The notes under the pieces were generated by a model, which saw only the letters and a program-made list of their open reading frames with translations, did not search any database and was not told the origin of the DNA. Both the position numbers and the translations under genes were made by a program. Shown piece after piece: positions 7,984 through 15,333 of a stretch of 35,803 bases of DNA (positions within the stretch are counted from its first letter, which is position 1; every line of letters begins with the position of its first letter). The stretch is from Candidatus Saccharimonadota bacterium (GTDB lineage: Bacteria; Patescibacteriota; Saccharimonadia; Saccharimonadales; Saccharimonadaceae): contig JAQGHC010000023.1 in the NCBI GenBank assembly GCA_028289015.1, positions 1-35,803 on the forward strand, read 5' to 3'.

Positions 7984-8514
7984 ATGGCAAAATATGTTTT
8001 AGGTGGCGGGTGTTTCTGGTGTTTGGACGCGGTATATTCGCAGCTCCGTGGCGTGACGAAACTAGAAAGCGGGTACGCTGGAGGTAATGGTATTCCAAAT
8101 TATTGGCGCGTCGTCAACGGGGACACTGGCCATGCCGAAGTTGTACATATATGTTTTGACGAAGCTATTATTCCAAACGAAGTTATTCTTGATATTTTCT
8201 TTTTAATTCACGATCCGACCAGCCTTAATAAACAAGGCGCCGACGAGGGAGTACAGTATCGATCGACCATGATGTATGCCGACAGCGAACAAAAATTGGT
8301 ATTTGAATCCGCTTTACGACGCGCCGAAGAAATATGGGAAAAAGCTATTGTTACCGAAATCGTCCCGTTAGAAACATTTTACATTGCCGAACCCGAGCAT
8401 CAGGATTACTACAATATGAACTCTGAGACTGGTTATTGTCAAATCGTTATCGATCCAAAAATTAGCCATATCCGCAACAAATATAAGTCATGGTTCAAGG
8501 AGGAGTCGCTATGA
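7984..8514 (+). CDS. msrA: Peptide-methionine (S)-S-oxide reductase
   Basis: Repairs methionine-S-sulfoxide in proteins. The catalytic motif GGGCFWCLDAVYSQLRGV is at residues 6-23, followed by ESGYAGG. Further family motifs are HAEVVHICFDE, FFLIHDPTSLNKQGADEG, QYRSTMMY and AEPEHQDYY. The length of 176 aa is normal for a single-domain MsrA. A second Cys near the C-terminus (TGYCQIVID) may serve as the resolving cysteine, as in other one-domain enzymes. The start is set by the TATAAT box. The stop overlaps the start of the MBL-fold gene (ATGA), so the two are cotranscribed. With mutY divergent next door, this is a small oxidative-damage neighbourhood. Confidence 0.95.
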   Translation: MAKYVLGGGCFWCLDAVYSQLRGVTKLESGYAGGNGIPNYWRVVNGDTGHAEVVHICFDEAIIPNEVILDIFFLIHDPTSLNKQGADEGVQYRSTMMYADSEQKLVFESALRRAEEIWEKAIVTEIVPLETFYIAEPEHQDYYNMNSETGYCQIVIDPKISHIRNKYKSWFKEESL

Positions 8515-9140
8515 AATTAACAAAGTATGAGCACGCTTGTTTTACCGTTGAAAAAGACAACCACCTTATCGTTGTTGATCCGGGCGGATTTAGCGGAGAT
8601 TTTATCGCACCCGAAAATGTCGTTGCAGTGGTTGTCACTCACCAACATGGTGATCACTTTGATTCGGATATTTTGGCATCGATCCATGCGAAAAACCCTG
8701 ATGCAATATTACTTGCCGACCAAGGGGTCATCGATATGACACCAGAGTTTCGCAGTCGCGCCATACGAGCCGGGCAAAAGGAGCACGTAGCAGGATTTGA
8801 GCTCGCCTTCTTTGGCGGCAAGCATACCCAAATTCACCGCTCAATTCCGTCTATTCCAAACGTCGGTGTCCTAATCAACGATTTATTATATTATCCAGGC
8901 GATTCATTTGCACTGCCTGATGTGCCCATTGATACGCTCGCCATCCCTGCCGCCGCACCATGGTTGAAGATCGGTGAAGCGATGGATTTTTTACTTGCTA
9001 TTAAACCGAGGTTTGCCTTTCCGACACATGATGCTATCTTGTCTGAAATCGGCAAAGAACTAAGCGATGCAATGCTAGGTCAGGCAGCAAAGTCCGCCGG
9101 TATCGAGTACCGTCGCCTAGAATCGACACTCGATATATAG
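8511..9140 (+). CDS. MBL-fold metal-dependent hydrolase (UlaG/YtkL-like)
   Basis: I place the start at 8511 (MKLTKYEHACFTVEKDN) rather than the ORF-track start at 8490. AAGGAGGA sits seven bases upstream and the ATG overlaps the msrA stop codon as ATGA. The product is 209 aa. The metallo-β-lactamase motif THQHGDHFDS (HxHxDH type) is at about residues 43-52. Later metal-ligand positions are GDSF (about 127-130) and FPTHDAI (about 168-174). The short form without extra domains resembles UlaG-like predicted hydrolases of unknown substrate. Translational coupling to msrA suggests a shared stress context but does not define a reaction. Confidence 0.85.
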   Translation: MKLTKYEHACFTVEKDNHLIVVDPGGFSGDFIAPENVVAVVVTHQHGDHFDSDILASIHAKNPDAILLADQGVIDMTPEFRSRAIRAGQKEHVAGFELAFFGGKHTQIHRSIPSIPNVGVLINDLLYYPGDSFALPDVPIDTLAIPAAAPWLKIGEAMDFLLAIKPRFAFPTHDAILSEIGKELSDAMLGQAAKSAGIEYRRLESTLDI

Positions 9141-9171
9141 AAATAGCCACCGCAATAGGTGGCTATTTAAG
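9141..9171. terminator. Bidirectional hairpin between convergent MBL and YtxH genes
   Basis: AAATAGCCACC-gcaata-GGTGGCTATTT is a perfect 11-bp stem. Its A-rich and T-rich outer ends let it serve both strands. It lies between two convergent genes. Confidence 0.7.
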
Positions 9172-9187
9172 TATTTATTGCAGCCGA

Positions 9188-9568
9188 TTACTTAAGATGA
9201 GTCTTGGTATCTTTTTTAACTTGCTTGACGGTGCGTTTCGCATCGGCAGTCACACGCTTAGCTCGAGTCATTGCTTCGACACCAAGCTTTGACGCTTCTT
9301 TAGCGACAACCTTCGCTGACACCTTGGTGCTTTTAGCAAATTCACTCGCTTCTTCTCCGGCATGTTTTGCGCTGGATTTTACTGTTGCAAAACCTTCGGC
9401 GCCAATATCTTTAGCTAAATCTGCTTTATCTTCAGCATATTTTTTAGCTTCAAAGGCTTTGTTCCTGAAATCTTGACGTGTTTCTTTGCCACTTTTTGGT
9501 GCTAGTAATATACCTGCAGCAAATCCAGCCGCAGCGAGGGTGACGATTTTTAATAATGTTTTACTCAT
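9188..9568 (-). CDS. YtxH domain-containing protein (copy 1)
   Basis: This encodes 126 aa. The N-terminal helix LLKIVTLAAAGFAAGILLAPKSGKETRQDF (about residues 4-33) is the YtxH signature: a short hydrophobic segment ending in LLAPKSGKETR. The rest is a long Ala/Lys/Glu-rich helix (for example KYAEDKADLAKDIGAEG), LEA/apolipoprotein-like in composition. YtxH proteins are small stress-associated membrane proteins in Firmicutes; the biochemical role is unknown. AAGGAG precedes the ATG. It lies downstream of the 71-aa membrane protein (26-base gap) in one operon. A paralogous pair occurs at 11010-11626. Confidence 0.85.
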   Translation of the reverse strand: MSKTLLKIVTLAAAGFAAGILLAPKSGKETRQDFRNKAFEAKKYAEDKADLAKDIGAEGFATVKSSAKHAGEEASEFAKSTKVSAKVVAKEASKLGVEAMTRAKRVTADAKRTVKQVKKDTKTHLK

Positions 9569-9594
9569 AATTTTTATTCTCCTTGTTCTCTTTG

Positions 9595-9810
9595 TTATTT
9601 TTGAAATAAATTAGCGATTCGACCAAGCACTTTTGCTGGCGTCAGCCACTCGCTAGCTTCAGCAAGATTTTGCATAACAGCATCAAAATTTTGAGTAATT
9701 TTGCGTATTTTTAGTAATATTGCAATAACGATTCCTAAAATGACAACCACTACGGTTGACAGCAGAAGAACTGCGATTGTTAGCAGCGTAATGGTTGTCT
9801 GTGTATCCAT
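9595..9810 (-). CDS. 71-aa membrane protein with coiled tail (copy 1)
   Basis: One long N-terminal helix (about residues 6-33, TITLLTIAVLLLSTVVVVILGIVIAILLKI) is followed by an amphipathic cytoplasmic tail (KITQNFDAVMQNLAEASEWLTPAKVLGRIANLFQK). It resembles the small DUF948-like partners often found beside YtxH genes; that likeness is from memory. It is paralogous to the 71-aa protein at 11411-11626: same length, same order, and conserved ITLLTI, W-L-[TS]-P and final F-x-K. GGAAAAA lies upstream of the ATG. Confidence 0.78.
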   Translation of the reverse strand: MDTQTTITLLTIAVLLLSTVVVVILGIVIAILLKIRKITQNFDAVMQNLAEASEWLTPAKVLGRIANLFQK

Positions 9811-9840
9811 ATGTCTGTTTTTCCTTTTTTGTTTTATATC

Positions 9841-9852
9841 ATTCGGCCGAAT
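9841..9852. promoter_or_regulatory. 12-bp perfect palindrome in the YtxH-1 leader
   Basis: ATTCGGCCGAAT lies about 30-40 bases upstream of the 71-aa gene. TATATAATAG (candidate -10, minus strand) lies about 45 bases further upstream near 9895. It may be an operator or a leader hairpin; nothing distinguishes these from the sequence alone. Confidence 0.3.
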
Positions 9853-9945
9853 TGTTTGTTTAGTTGGTAGTGTTTGTGTTTGATGATCTAACTATTATAT
9901 ATTAGCATAAGTTTGATTATAATGCAAGTATAAGTAGCCGTTATA

Positions 9946-10407
9946 TTACAAGGTTGGCAATGATTCGGTTTGCTGCATGTCTATAGGAGTAATGCCTGAA
10001 GGAATCAAATTCTGCAGATCCCCGCCATTATGTTGCAATAAGTCCGTCACGACTTGATATAACGTAAAGATAATCACGCCACCACTGATCAACATAGCCG
10101 CACCGCTAATAATTGCAAACAATGCCACCGTTTTCACGGCGAAGGACTTATACCGTGCGAACTCTACCATTCCTTGGCCTTGTTTGTCCGTCATAGCGCC
10201 GGACATAATTAACACTAGGTCGACGACGACCCATACGCCGAGCCCGCCAAAAGTAATGAGCTTTAAGACGCCCGTTCCTGTCTTTCCTAGATAAAATCGA
10301 TCGACACCAAAAGTTCCCCACAAGAAACTGAGGAAGAAGACGGCCAAGAAATGTCGCGGTAACCGCTGCGTCTTTAAACTAGCAGCTGAGTTGGAAGTAT
10401 CAGGCAT
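9946..10407 (-). CDS. TM2 domain-containing membrane protein
   Basis: I place the start at 10407 ([20 protein letters not shown]) because TATAAT lies six bases upstream of this ATG; the ORF-track start at 10449 would lie upstream of that promoter. The product is 153 aa. The TM2 domain spans about residues 18-75 ([20 protein letters not shown], then YLGKTGTG and [13 protein letters not shown]), a two-helix hairpin with the conserved G-x-D-R-F-Y-L-G. A third helix lies at about 90-115 ([22 protein letters not shown]). The function of bacterial TM2 proteins is not established. It stands alone between the two YtxH modules. Confidence 0.85.
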   Translation of the reverse strand: MPDTSNSAASLKTQRLPRHFLAVFFLSFLWGTFGVDRFYLGKTGTGVLKLITFGGLGVWVVVDLVLIMSGAMTDKQGQGMVEFARYKSFAVKTVALFAIISGAAMLISGGVIIFTLYQVVTDLLQHNGGDLQNLIPSGITPIDMQQTESLPTL

Positions 10408-10419
10408 ATGCTTATTATA
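10408..10419 (-). promoter_or_regulatory. Leaderless -10 box of the TM2 gene
   Basis: On the minus strand TATAAT is followed by AAGCAT and ATG. It decides the start codon over the upstream in-frame ATG. Confidence 0.55.
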
Positions 10420-10565
10420 CGCTAGTTGGCTTTTTCGCGAGATGGTCAATATAATTACTTAACAGCGTCGAGCACAGCATAATTTTCAGTAAATGGCAGA
10501 TTGATAAAATCCGCCTGTTGTTAGCGCCCGGTATTATTAAGCAACGCGACATTATACAACGTTGT

Positions 10566-10583
10566 CGCTAAGCGCGCTTAGCG
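10566..10583. repeat. 18-bp perfect palindrome
   Basis: CGCTAAGCGCGCTTAGCG reads the same on both strands. It sits in the gene-free stretch, at the edge of the broken coding-like sequence. Confidence 0.45.
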
Positions 10584-10586
10584 TAT

Positions 10587-10893
10587 GACATTCCGGCATC
10601 GCTTATCGCTGATCTTAGAAAGATAGTCATTCAAGTATTGTCGCGATATGGCAGGTGTCGGGGCTCGGCGAAGTGTACGTGCAGCCATTGGGTTCGATGA
10701 CTTATTCACGCCAGCAAATCCTGATCAGGTGCGCAACCTTTAGGTGGGTCGTAAATAAATTAATTGCCACGCTAGCCGGTACTTTTATGTTGAAACTTTA
10801 ACTCGTACGCCTTACCAATCCATTGGCATTAATTTCGTGGTGACACCCAATGATGAACCTTCTCGTAATGCTTTCATACTGAAATCGTCATAA
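10587..10893 (+). pseudogene. Candidate decayed gene in a 560-base gene-free stretch
   Basis: No intact ORF covers 10450-11009. On the plus strand, protein-like pieces follow one another in different frames. They are DIPASLIADLRKIVIQVLSRY (frame of 10587), GVGARRSVRAAIGFDDLFTP (frame of 10651, ends TAG), a short WVVNKLIATLAGT piece (frame of 10745), and RYFYVETLTRTPYQSIGINF ending at TAA 10891. Together they look like one gene broken by about three frameshifts. The minus strand also has readable pieces (for example [19 protein letters not shown] ending at 10455), so the strand is not certain. I do not recognise the parent family. Confidence 0.3.
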
Positions 10894-10943
10894 CTGTCAT
10901 CTAGTCAGGCATAAAATAAAATATAACGATACATAGTTAATTT

Positions 10944-10988
10944 AATAAATAGACCAGCCTCTATACTGTAGTGGCTGGTCTATTTATT
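10944..10988 (-). terminator. Hairpin terminator after YtxH copy 2
   Basis: AATAAATAGACCAGCC pairs with GGCTGGTCTATTTATT, a 16-bp stem with a 13-base loop, located about 20 bases beyond the stop codon of the YtxH gene. Confidence 0.7.
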
Positions 10989-11009
10989 TAGTTATCGCAA
11001 ATTACGTAA

Positions 11010-11387
11010 TTACTTAAGTCGTCTGTTCGTATTAATTTCGACATCGACGTCAGTGGAGCGCGTGTTGCCAGCAACGCGGCCCGTACGCTGCTTTGCTTCG
11101 CCACCTAGATCTTTCGTCTCTGACGCAACGCGATTTGCATGCTGCTTAGCGCTTTCAGCTAATCCAGTGAGCTCATCATTTGCGTTGTTGGCATCTTTAT
11201 GAAACGTGTTCATGCCATCTTTCATCGCGTCCTTCATATGGTGCGCCTTTTCGCCGGCAACCTTTTTAGCATCCTGTGCTTTGTGCTTTAAATCTTCACG
11301 AGTCTCTTTGCCACTTTTCGGCGCTAGTAACATACCGGCAATGAATCCTGCAGCGGCAACAGCTATAATGTTTGCTCCTTTATTCAT
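11010..11387 (-). CDS. YtxH domain-containing protein (copy 2)
   Basis: The ORF track starts at 11393, but AGGAGG is only one base from that ATG and seven bases from the next in-frame ATG. I therefore use 11387 (MNKGANIIAVAAAGFIAG), giving 125 aa. The YtxH helix with LLAPKSGKETREDL is at about residues 8-33. The remainder is a charged, Ala/Lys/Asn-rich helical tail (KVAGEKAHHMKDAMKDG) ending in a β-prone stretch (STDVDVEINTNRRLK). It is paralogous to 9188-9568, with near-identical APKSGKETR[QE]D. It is downstream of the second 71-aa membrane protein, and the operon carries a Crp-like operator. Confidence 0.85.
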   Translation of the reverse strand: MNKGANIIAVAAAGFIAGMLLAPKSGKETREDLKHKAQDAKKVAGEKAHHMKDAMKDGMNTFHKDANNANDELTGLAESAKQHANRVASETKDLGGEAKQRTGRVAGNTRSTDVDVEINTNRRLK

Positions 11388-11410
11388 ATCCATACCTCCT
11401 CTTATTTAAT

Positions 11411-11626
11411 TTATTTATGAAACGCTCGACGTGCTTCGGCAAACAACTTGACGGGGGATAGCCAGTCGGTCGCCTTGCCGACATTCTCGAGTACGAAATT
11501 TAATTTTTTGGTCATCTGACGCACTTTTATCAGGACAATGATGACTACGACCAATAACCCTATAATAACGAGCGACAGCAATGACACGGTGATTGTCAGT
11601 AATGTGATGATAACATCTGATTCCAT
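11411..11626 (-). CDS. 71-aa membrane protein with coiled tail (copy 2)
   Basis: I use 11626 (MESDVIITLLTITVSLL) instead of the track start at 11671. This gives exactly 71 aa, the length of the paralog at 9595-9810, and GGGAGAA lies upstream. The long helix is about residues 5-33 (IITLLTITVSLLSLVIIGLLVVVIIVLIKV). An amphipathic tail follows (MTKKLNFVLENVGKATDWLSPVKLFAEARRAFHK). It is first in an operon with YtxH copy 2. The promoter region carries TATTAT about 45 bases upstream and a TGTGA-N6-TTACT site. Confidence 0.76.
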   Translation of the reverse strand: MESDVIITLLTITVSLLSLVIIGLLVVVIIVLIKVRQMTKKLNFVLENVGKATDWLSPVKLFAEARRAFHK

Positions 11627-11670
11627 GTAGGCAACTTCTCCCTTCGGTACATTAGTTACTACATACATCA

Positions 11671-11676
11671 ATAATA
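11671..11676 (-). promoter_or_regulatory. -10 box of the YtxH-2 operon
   Basis: TATTAT on the minus strand, 20 bases downstream of the Crp-like site. The predicted transcript start is near 11664, leaving a leader of about 38 bases. Confidence 0.4.
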
Positions 11677-11696
11677 CTGAAAATACAGATACACGC

Positions 11697-11712
11697 TGTG
11701 AGATATCTTACT
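11697..11712 (-). promoter_or_regulatory. Crp-like operator S1 upstream of the YtxH-2 operon
   Basis: TGTGAGATATCTTACT matches TGTRA-N6-TYACA at nine of ten half-site positions. It is centred about 40.5 bases upstream of the predicted transcript start. Confidence 0.5.
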
Positions 11713-11795
11713 ATTCTTCGCTGGCGAAGTTGAAATAATCTCGTCGTGGTTTTGAAAAATAAATATTGCTACTTGAAAAAAGACATACTCTAGCG

Positions 11796-12329
11796 TTAGC
11801 CTATATTTACCAAAAGCGACTTCCAATAAATACGCCAAGATTCAGCTGCTGCGGCAGACGACAGTTTATCGTGCCGCAGGCTAAAGCCTGCTTTAGCCGG
11901 GGTCTTAGCGTAAATACCAACGACAACACGCGATCCATCGCGTAGTGCTACCCGGTAATGTCGCCATTTTTCAGTCTGCGTCGTACTACTCGTTATGATT
12001 GGCATATCATTAAATTCGGTGCGTGATTGCACTATTTTTAGCCACTGATACAACGCGTCATCTACTGTACCCGATAAAGTTTTACTAACGCTGACTGAAA
12101 AATCGCCACCATTACTTTGGCCTGACTTTCGCCGGCCCGTCACTTGTTCATAGCGAACCGTTAAAGATTGCGCCCACCACCTGGCCACTTGATACTCAGA
12201 TACTAACTTAGAGGCAATTTCTTTGTGCGATAAGTCTTGTGCGCCCATTTGCTGCAATCGCTCTAACCAGGTACTCCACGAGTCGCCAGTTGAATTTTCG
12301 ATTGCTTTATCTGAAATAAGCTCACTCAT
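11796..12329 (-). CDS. Hypothetical protein with DUF4287-like N-terminal part
   Basis: This encodes 177 aa, soluble. Residues about 18-65 (TWLERLQQMGAQDLSHKEIA, then ARWWAQSLTVRYEQVTGRRK) resemble a segment I recall from actinobacterial and CPR proteins annotated DUF4287 or fused to SRPBCC folds. The second half has SRPBCC-like features: WRHYRVALRDGSRVVVGIY near residue 125 and a closing helix SSAAAAESWRIYWKSLL. The assignment rests on remembered patterns. It starts six bases after TACAAT (leaderless). It is downstream of aspS on the same strand but with its own promoter. Confidence 0.6.
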   Translation of the reverse strand: MSELISDKAIENSTGDSWSTWLERLQQMGAQDLSHKEIASKLVSEYQVARWWAQSLTVRYEQVTGRRKSGQSNGGDFSVSVSKTLSGTVDDALYQWLKIVQSRTEFNDMPIITSSTTQTEKWRHYRVALRDGSRVVVGIYAKTPAKAGFSLRHDKLSSAAAAESWRIYWKSLLVNIG

Positions 12330-12341
12330 ATGGCTATTGTA
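12330..12341 (-). promoter_or_regulatory. Leaderless -10 box of the 177-aa gene
   Basis: On the minus strand TACAAT is followed by AGCCAT and ATG. Confidence 0.5.
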
Positions 12342-12377
12342 ACATCGTCTGCGCTAAATGTAGCGGATATAGCTATT

Positions 12378-14138
12378 TTATTCCTCTATTTTTACGGAAA
12401 GCTCTTTCAGCTGCGCCGCATCAACCGTACTCGGCGAGCTCATCATTACATCAACGCCGGAGCCGTTTTTTGGAAAGGCCACGACTTCGCGGATGTTCGT
12501 TTCATTTGTCAGTACCATAAAGATACGATCGACACCAAAGGCACAGCCCGCATGTGGTGGTGCACCAAACTTGAACGCATTAATTAACGCGCCAAATTTT
12601 GCATCAACATAGGTTGTATCGTAGCCGAGCACATCAAATGCCTCATACATGACGTCAGGGTTGTGGTTACGTACAGCACCGGAACAAATCTCATAGCCGT
12701 TCATAACCATGTCGTATTGGTCGGCAACGATTGCTAATTTATCTTCAGATCGTAGCGCTTCTGCTCCGCCTTTTGGCATCGAGAACGGATTGTGACCAAA
12801 GTCGATCTTTTTTGCCGCATTATCCCATTCATAGAAAGGAAAATCGACGATCCATGCTAGGGCGACCTTATTTGGATCTTTTAAATTAAAGTGGTCGGCA
12901 AATTCTGAACGTAACCGGCCTAACACTTTATTAACAACAAGTCGCTGATCAGCACCGAAGAAAATCGTATCACCATTTTCTGCGCCTGCTTTTTGCTTGA
13001 TTGCCGCGACTTCATCTACTGACAAGAACTTCGCAATCGGAGATTTAACTTCGTCATTTTCAAAAATAATATACGCAAGACCGCCGGCACCCTCGGATTT
13101 TGCGATCTCGGTGAATTGGTCAATCTGCGAGCGACTGAGAGTACTGGCGCCTTTGACGCAGATAGCTTTAACGACGCCGCCGCCTGCAATCGTGTTTGCG
13201 AAAACACCAAAGCCAGTGTCGGCAAGGGTGTCAGATAAATCAATAAGTTCCATGCCAAAACGAAGATCAGGCTTATCGGAGCCGTAACGATCCATCGCTT
13301 CATTATAAGGAATTCGCGGCACATCATCGGTAATGAGCGTCTTGCCAGCAAACCCAGTAACGAGCTGCTTAATGAGCGGCTCCATGGTTGTACGGACCGT
13401 TTCGCCATCTTCGACGAATGACATTTCAAGATCTAATTGGTAAAAATCGCCATACAATCGATCGGCGCGAGGATCTTCGTCGCGAAAGCACGTCGCGATT
13501 TGATAGTAGCGCGACACACCACCAACCATCAGCAATTGCTTGAACTGCTGCGGCGCCTGAGGCAAGGCGTAGAAGCTGCCTGGATGAACGCGGGACGGAA
13601 CAAGGAAGTCTCGTGCGCCTTCTGGGCTGGAGTTTGCAAGAATCGGAGTAGCCACTTCGATGAATTCATTTTCTTCCATATAATCACGAAGAACTTTATA
13701 GTATGCCGCCCGTTTTTTAAGCGTCTGTTGCATTTTCGTACGACGCAAATCAAGGTAGCGGTATTTCAGGCGAAGCTCTTCACTCGCCTGCATCGTATCG
13801 CTATGGACTTGGATCGGCAACGGCTCTGAACGGTTAAGAATACGTAGCTCGTCTACTACCACCTCGATGCTGCCAGTCTCGATGTTGGGATTTTTAAGCG
13901 CATCGTCACGTTCTTTGATCATTCCTGTAACAGAGATGACAAACTCATCGCGTAGCTGTCCAGCGAAATTAAACGCCTCGGCGTGTTCAGGCTGGATGAC
14001 TAATTGGATAATACCTGTATGGTCGCGCAGATCAATAAAAATCAAGCCGCCATGATCACGACGTGAATGCACCCAACCGCTAATGTTGGCGTATTGTCCG
14101 GTTGAGTCGGCTAGTTCTCGTACTAGTGTTCTTGTCAT
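12378..14138 (-). CDS. aspS: Aspartate--tRNA ligase
   Basis: Class II aminoacyl-tRNA synthetase charging tRNA-Asp. At 586 aa it has the bacterial AspRS length and layout. The N-terminal OB-fold spans about 1-105 (ISGWVHSRRDHGGLIFIDLR). Motif 1 is around RYLDLRR and FIEVATPILANSSPEGARDF. Motif 2 is CFRDEDPRADRLYGDFYQLD. The bacterial GAD insertion is about 280-405, and motif 3 is GCAFGVDRIFMVL. AAGGAGAAT precedes the ATG. It lies 35 bases downstream of the CNNM/CBS gene on the same strand and is probably cotranscribed with it. I cannot tell from sequence alone whether it is discriminating or also charges tRNA-Asn. Confidence 0.97.
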   Translation of the reverse strand: MTRTLVRELADSTGQYANISGWVHSRRDHGGLIFIDLRDHTGIIQLVIQPEHAEAFNFAGQLRDEFVISVTGMIKERDDALKNPNIETGSIEVVVDELRILNRSEPLPIQVHSDTMQASEELRLKYRYLDLRRTKMQQTLKKRAAYYKVLRDYMEENEFIEVATPILANSSPEGARDFLVPSRVHPGSFYALPQAPQQFKQLLMVGGVSRYYQIATCFRDEDPRADRLYGDFYQLDLEMSFVEDGETVRTTMEPLIKQLVTGFAGKTLITDDVPRIPYNEAMDRYGSDKPDLRFGMELIDLSDTLADTGFGVFANTIAGGGVVKAICVKGASTLSRSQIDQFTEIAKSEGAGGLAYIIFENDEVKSPIAKFLSVDEVAAIKQKAGAENGDTIFFGADQRLVVNKVLGRLRSEFADHFNLKDPNKVALAWIVDFPFYEWDNAAKKIDFGHNPFSMPKGGAEALRSEDKLAIVADQYDMVMNGYEICSGAVRNHNPDVMYEAFDVLGYDTTYVDAKFGALINAFKFGAPPHAGCAFGVDRIFMVLTNETNIREVVAFPKNGSGVDVMMSSPSTVDAAQLKELSVKIEE

Positions 14139-14173
14139 ATTCTCCTTATTTTACCACTCTCACCTCTATAAGA

Positions 14174-15190
14174 CTAGACGTCTTCGCGATTCGTTGGCCG
14201 GTTGGTGTTGCGTAAGTTTCTGCGAGCGACGCGGCGAAGATCACTATGGGCGTCGAACTCATCAATAATCTTACGGCCGATAAGTGTTTCGATCGTATCC
14301 TCCAGGCTAAGAATCCCGACTGTTTCTTGATCATCATTCACGACAATAAACAAGTGATGATACGTGCGAAGAAATGCCATTAACGCATGATGTAAGGTCT
14401 GGTCTTGGTGAATATAAAAAACACGTGGCTCCATTGCCTTTTCAGCCGTAAGGGAGCGCTTCGTGTCTAGGCTTAATAGATCGCGAACATGCAACACACC
14501 AATAACATGATCAATATCTTTGTCGACTACTGGGAAGCGCGTATGCCCTGTTTTATGCAACGCATCTAAAACTAAAGGGCCTAACAGCTCTTTGGCACCA
14601 ATGCTATCAATTTTGCTACGCGGGTGCATGATTTCTTTCACCTTTCGGCTTGAAAACTGCAGCCCGTGTATCATTAATGATTTTTCGTCGGTAGTAAGAA
14701 TACGCTGTGACTGAGTAATCAAATGTAGCAACTCTTCGCGAGATCCTAAATGAACATTTTTATTCAACGCCACTAATGGATGGCGCACCGCACGAAACAA
14801 CTTCGGGTATTTTTCAATCAAATCCAATAATAACTGCTCTGAGTGATGATAGATCCTTAGCGACTGTCGGTGAATTAGACTTATACGAGCGACCGCTCCA
14901 TAACCAAGCGCAATAAGGAGGGAAATTAAAATGCCTATCAGCATTCCAAGCCAAGCAATTGATGACACTGTCAGCGTAACGAGAAGTAATGCTATCAATA
15001 TATGTTTAATTGAAATAATATCAACCAGCATCTTTTCGCGGCGATCGATGCTAGTGGCAGCCAGTTCGCCACTTTTTTTGCGACGCTCTAATTCGAAGGG
15101 ACTAAGTCCGCTTCGCTTTGGCTCAAACCCACTGACAATTACCAAGAAGATAAAGATGACGACGAACATAAATACCATGAGAACTATCAT
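14174..15190 (-). CDS. CNNM/CorC-family membrane protein with CBS pair
   Basis: This encodes 338 aa. An N-terminal helix spans about residues 2-21. Two more helices lie at about 64-95 (ILIALLLVTLTVSSIAWLGMLIGILISLLIALGYG), a shortened version of the CNNM/DUF21 membrane domain. The cytoplasmic part has the family marker VKEIMHPRSKIDSI (about 190), which opens the tandem CBS domains (about 195-315). HTRFPVVDKDIDHVIGVLHV and HHLFIVVNDDQETVGILSLED mark the two CBS units. The relatives (HlyC/CorC/CNNM) are implicated in Mg2+/Co2+ handling. The C-terminal CorC_HlyC domain is missing, which is common. The next gene downstream is aspS. Confidence 0.82.
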   Translation of the reverse strand: MIVLMVFMFVVIFIFLVIVSGFEPKRSGLSPFELERRKKSGELAATSIDRREKMLVDIISIKHILIALLLVTLTVSSIAWLGMLIGILISLLIALGYGAVARISLIHRQSLRIYHHSEQLLLDLIEKYPKLFRAVRHPLVALNKNVHLGSREELLHLITQSQRILTTDEKSLMIHGLQFSSRKVKEIMHPRSKIDSIGAKELLGPLVLDALHKTGHTRFPVVDKDIDHVIGVLHVRDLLSLDTKRSLTAEKAMEPRVFYIHQDQTLHHALMAFLRTYHHLFIVVNDDQETVGILSLEDTIETLIGRKIIDEFDAHSDLRRVARRNLRNTNRPTNREDV

Positions 15191-15333
15191 ACGTACCTAT
15201 ATTGTACAGTATATTCCCGCGGGACGTCATCGCTTTCGCGCTGCACGTCATTCAATAATTAAAAGTGGTCATGAGCGACCGACAATTCATAGAACCATGC
15301 CCTCTTTCAGGTGTGTTTATTCTGTGAGTCTGA

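Noticed and set aside
12997-13829. Plus- and minus-frame ORFs of 96-137 aa inside aspS
   Set aside because: All are shadows of the intact aspartyl-tRNA synthetase.
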